Shown here one piece after another: positions 22,384 through 24,447 of a stretch of 24,447 nt of DNA. Positions within the stretch are counted from its first letter, which is position 1. Each line of letters begins with the position of its first letter. The notes under the pieces are model-generated. The model searched no databases. It was not told the DNA's origin and worked only from the letters and a program-made list of their open reading frames with translations. Where the stretch lies: positions 1 to 24,447 of the forward strand of contig CAZVUW010000046.1 in assembly GCA_964629825.1 (NCBI GenBank), in the 5' to 3' direction. A program made the translations under genes and the position numbers. The DNA is from CAZVUW01 sp964629825 (lineage in GTDB: Bacteria; Actinomycetota; Nitriliruptoria; Euzebyales; Egibacteraceae).

Positions 22384-23288
22384 ACGTGCGACTGACCAGC
22401 CCGGACAAGGTGCTCTGGCCCGAGCCCGGCCTCACCAAGCAGGATCTGTGGGACTACATGACCGCCGCAGCGCCGCGGCTGCTGCCGCAGGTCGCGGATC
22501 GTCCGATCACCCTGAAGCGCTATCCCGACGGGCTCGAGGGCGAGTCGTTCTTCCAGAAGGCCCTTCCGAAGTCGGCACCCGCCGAGCTGGACCGCTACTG
22601 CCAGTGGACCGAGTCCTCGCAGCGCGAGGTGTGCTATCTGCTCGCGCGCAGCGTCGACGACCTGCGCTGGACGGCGCAGAACGCGGCGCTGGAGCTGCAC
22701 GTCTGGCTGTCGCGCGTCGATCGGCCGGGCCGGCCGGACGCGGTGATGCTCGACCTCGACCCCGCCGAGGGCTCCATGAGCGCCGTCGAGGCGGCCCTGA
22801 TCGTCCGCGAGGTTCTGGACGGGCTGGGGCTTGAGGCGCTGGTGAAGACCAGCGGCAAGCGCGGCCTGCACGTGCTGGTGCCGATCGAGCGGCGCTACAG
22901 CACCGGCGACGTCCGCGGCTTCGGCCTCGCGCTGGCCAGGGCGACGGCGGCCAGGGCGCCCGAGGCGCTGACGGTGGAGATGCGCAAGGCCCGCCGCGAC
23001 GGGCGTCTGCTGCTGGACTGGTCGCGCAACGGCGGCGCGCAGACGATCGTCGCCGCCTGGAGCCCCCGCGCTCACCCGGCCGCGACCGTGTCGATGCCGC
23101 TCACCTGGGACGAGGTCGACGACTCGCTCGACCCCACCGACTTCACGCTGCGTACGGCGTTGGAGCGGCCGGATGCGTGGGCCAGCCCGCCGGCGCCCCA
23201 GCGCATCGAGCGCGCCCGCAAGGCGCTGGAGGAGCAGGGGTTCCCCAGCGAGGACCTCTCGCCGCGCTCGACGCGCGAGTTCACCTGA
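22380..23288 (+). CDS. Stand-alone LigD-type primase-polymerase
   Basis: A 302-residue protein equal to the polymerase (archaeo-eukaryotic primase) domain of LigD, without ligase or phosphoesterase. Sequence landmarks are LTSPDKVLWPEPGLTKQDLW, the DRPITLKRYPDG loop, NAALELHVWLSRVD, catalytic DLDP at 125-128, KTSGKRGLHVLVPI, and LLLDW with Asp213 as the likely third metal ligand. Such proteins (Prim-PolC or PolD1 types in mycobacteria) add ribonucleotides or fill gaps in end joining and excision repair. It is a paralogue of the N-terminal domain of the LigD encoded at 2451-5009. Its start overlaps the acylphosphatase stop, so the two are translationally coupled. A strong hairpin follows the stop. 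Confidence 0.92.
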   Translation: MNVRLTSPDKVLWPEPGLTKQDLWDYMTAAAPRLLPQVADRPITLKRYPDGLEGESFFQKALPKSAPAELDRYCQWTESSQREVCYLLARSVDDLRWTAQNAALELHVWLSRVDRPGRPDAVMLDLDPAEGSMSAVEAALIVREVLDGLGLEALVKTSGKRGLHVLVPIERRYSTGDVRGFGLALARATAARAPEALTVEMRKARRDGRLLLDWSRNGGAQTIVAAWSPRAHPAATVSMPLTWDEVDDSLDPTDFTLRTALERPDAWASPPAPQRIERARKALEEQGFPSEDLSPRSTREFT

Positions 23289-23293
23289 GGGAG

Positions 23294-23345
23294 CGGCGGT
23301 TGGACGGCCGACCCGAGGTCGCGGACCAGCCGCCCAACCGCCGCT
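23294..23345. terminator. Bidirectional terminator, branched hairpin
   Basis: A perfect 11-bp stem (23294-23304 with 23335-23345, GCGGCGGTTGG/CCAACCGCCGC) encloses a smaller stem CGACC-CGA-GGTCG (23310-23322). It lies between the convergent polymerase gene and purE. Confidence 0.65.
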
Positions 23346-23359
23346 GTGGGGGGCGGGGG

Positions 23360-23872
23360 TCAGGGAAGTCGTGTCTGGAGGCGCTCGTCGGCGGCCTGGC
23401 TGTCCGCACGCAGCTCCTCGGCGTATGCGCGCAGAGCCTCGGCCAGCCCGGCGTCCCCTATGGCCAGGATGCGGACCGCGAGCAGGCCCGCGTTGGCTGC
23501 GCCGTCGATGGCGACGGCGGCCACGGGCACGCCCTTTGGCATCTGAACGATCGACAGCAGCGAGTCCAGGCCGTCCAGGGTCCGCAGGGCGCGGGGGATG
23601 CCGATGACCGGCAGGGTGGTCGCGGAGGCGAGCATGCCGGGCAGATGCGCAGCGCCGCCGGCGCAGGCGACCAGCACCTGAAGGCCGCGCTCGGCCGCCG
23701 TGCGCCCGTACTCGAGCATCTCGTGCGGGCGTCGGTGGGCGGAGACGACGTGCACCTCGCGGCCGACCCCGAAGCGGTCGAGCACCTCGACGCAGGGGCG
23801 GACCACCTCCCAGTCGGAGTCGGAGCCCATCACGACGCCGACGCGGACGGTGTCACCTGGCAGCGCGCTCAT
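23360..23872 (-). CDS. purE: N5-CAIR mutase
   Basis: A 170-residue class I PurE, which moves the carboxyl group of N5-CAIR to give CAIR, acting after PurK. The signature VGVVMGSDSDWEVV has the MGSDSD loop at 15-20, SAHRRPHEM carries His46, and ACAGGAAHLPGMLAS and VIGIPR are typical. Its ATG overlaps the purK stop (ATGA), so the pair is coupled. The length is normal. Confidence 0.97.
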   Translation of the reverse strand: MSALPGDTVRVGVVMGSDSDWEVVRPCVEVLDRFGVGREVHVVSAHRRPHEMLEYGRTAAERGLQVLVACAGGAAHLPGMLASATTLPVIGIPRALRTLDGLDSLLSIVQMPKGVPVAAVAIDGAANAGLLAVRILAIGDAGLAEALRAYAEELRADSQAADERLQTRLP

Positions 23873-24447
23873 GGCATGGCCTCCCCGAGGGCGGCGGCGG
23901 CCGCGCGCGCCCGCTCCCGCACCTCGTCCACGTCGTCACCGACCACCGTCACGTGGCCGAGCTTGCGGCCCGGCCGTGCGCCCTTGCCGTACAGGTGGAC
24001 GGCCGCACCCCGCACGGCCAGCGCAGCACCCAAGCCCGCGTACGGGTCGAAGCCGTCCGAGCGGCCGAGCACGTTCACGGTGACGGCGGCGGGCGCCAGG
24101 GGGCTCGTGTCACCCAGCGGCCAGTCCAGCACGGCGCGCAGGTGGTTGGCGAACTGCGAGGTCGCCGCCCCCTCGATCGTCCAGTGGCCGGAGTTGTGCG
24201 GGCGGCACGCCAGCTCGTTGACCGACAGCGCCCGACCGTCGTCGAACAGCTCCACCGCCATCACCCCGGCGAGCCCGATCGCCTCGGCGATGCGGACACC
24301 GAGCAGCCGCGCCTCCCGCGCGACATCGGGCGCGACCGGGGCGGGAACGACCAGCTCACGCAGGATGCCGTCGACCTGAACCGTCTCGATCAGCGGCCAG
24401 GTGACGGTCTCGCCACCGGGGCGGCGCGCCACCAGTACGGCGAGCTC
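23869..24447 (-). CDS. purK: N5-CAIR synthetase PurK, 5'-truncated by the window
   Basis: The C-terminal ~190 residues of an ATP-grasp PurK, which makes N5-CAIR from AIR, bicarbonate and ATP. The frame is open to the window edge and begins ELAVLVARRPGGE, a normal internal PurK segment; the N-terminal half lies beyond base 24447. Recognisable parts are FDDGRALSVNELACRPHNSG with HWTIEGAATSQFANHLRAVL (metal and ATP contacts), NVLGRSDG and KLGHVTVVG. It runs into purE with a 4-bp overlap. Confidence 0.95.
   Translation of the reverse strand, partial: ELAVLVARRPGGETVTWPLIETVQVDGILRELVVPAPVAPDVAREARLLGVRIAEAIGLAGVMAVELFDDGRALSVNELACRPHNSGHWTIEGAATSQFANHLRAVLDWPLGDTSPLAPAAVTVNVLGRSDGFDPYAGLGAALAVRGAAVHLYGKGARPGRKLGHVTVVGDDVDEVRERARAAAAALGEAMP

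Overview
The window is very GC-rich (roughly 70% by eye) and densely packed, with about twenty genes on both strands. It looks like an Actinomycetota chromosome. The reasons are a BldC-type regulator next to a valine/leucine/phenylalanine dehydrogenase and purM-purF (a neighbourhood I recall from Streptomyces, not checked here), a LigD of mycobacterial domain order (Pol-PE-Lig), an LppX/LprG-like lipoprotein, and several genes that appear to be leaderless. A deep-branching lineage such as Nitriliruptoria or Euzebyia is possible, but I cannot fix the class. Both ends cut through genes, and there is one 10-N assembly gap inside purL.

Layout. 1-5.4 kb: the end of a secreted protein, an aldo/keto reductase, a SAM methyltransferase, the three-domain NHEJ ligase LigD, and a small one-helix membrane protein. 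5.4-8.8 kb: a Thr/Ser-rich lipoprotein, a structured intergenic region, bldC, and the divergent amino-acid dehydrogenase gene. The bldC-vdh gap carries a 10-bp-phased repeat array that looks like a BldC operator. 8.8-15.3 kb: purM and purF (2-bp gap), a YczE/YitT-type membrane protein, a pair of small acidic or helical proteins on the opposite strand, and purL. 15.3-19.4 kb: a cassette on the opposite strand with a strong promoter overlaid by two interlaced inverted repeats, a possible 38-codon ORF, and two overlapping ABC exporter genes. Their motifs predict a heterodimer with one canonical and one degenerate ATP site. 19.4-22.0 kb: purQ, a membrane-anchored protein of unknown function, purS and purC. 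22.1-24.4 kb: acylphosphatase overlapping a stand-alone LigD-type polymerase, then purE and the end of purK.

How the genes work together. purK, purE, purC, purS, purQ, purL, purM and purF cover most of de novo IMP synthesis (PRPP amidotransferase, three-subunit FGAM synthetase, AIR synthetase, N5-CAIR synthetase and mutase, SAICAR synthetase). All eight lie on the minus strand, so the inserted plus-strand genes (vdh, the acidic pair, the ABC cassette, acylphosphatase-LigD-Pol) break the pathway into blocks. LigD and the second LigD-Pol protein suggest a bacterial end-joining repair system; no Ku gene is in the window.

The items most worth a second look are the phased array at bldC-vdh, the ABC cassette promoter and short ORF, the second polymerase translationally coupled to acylphosphatase, the membrane protein inserted between purS and purQ, and a possible three-way-junction RNA upstream of the lipoprotein. 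No tRNA, rRNA, CRISPR array, transposase or phage gene was seen.
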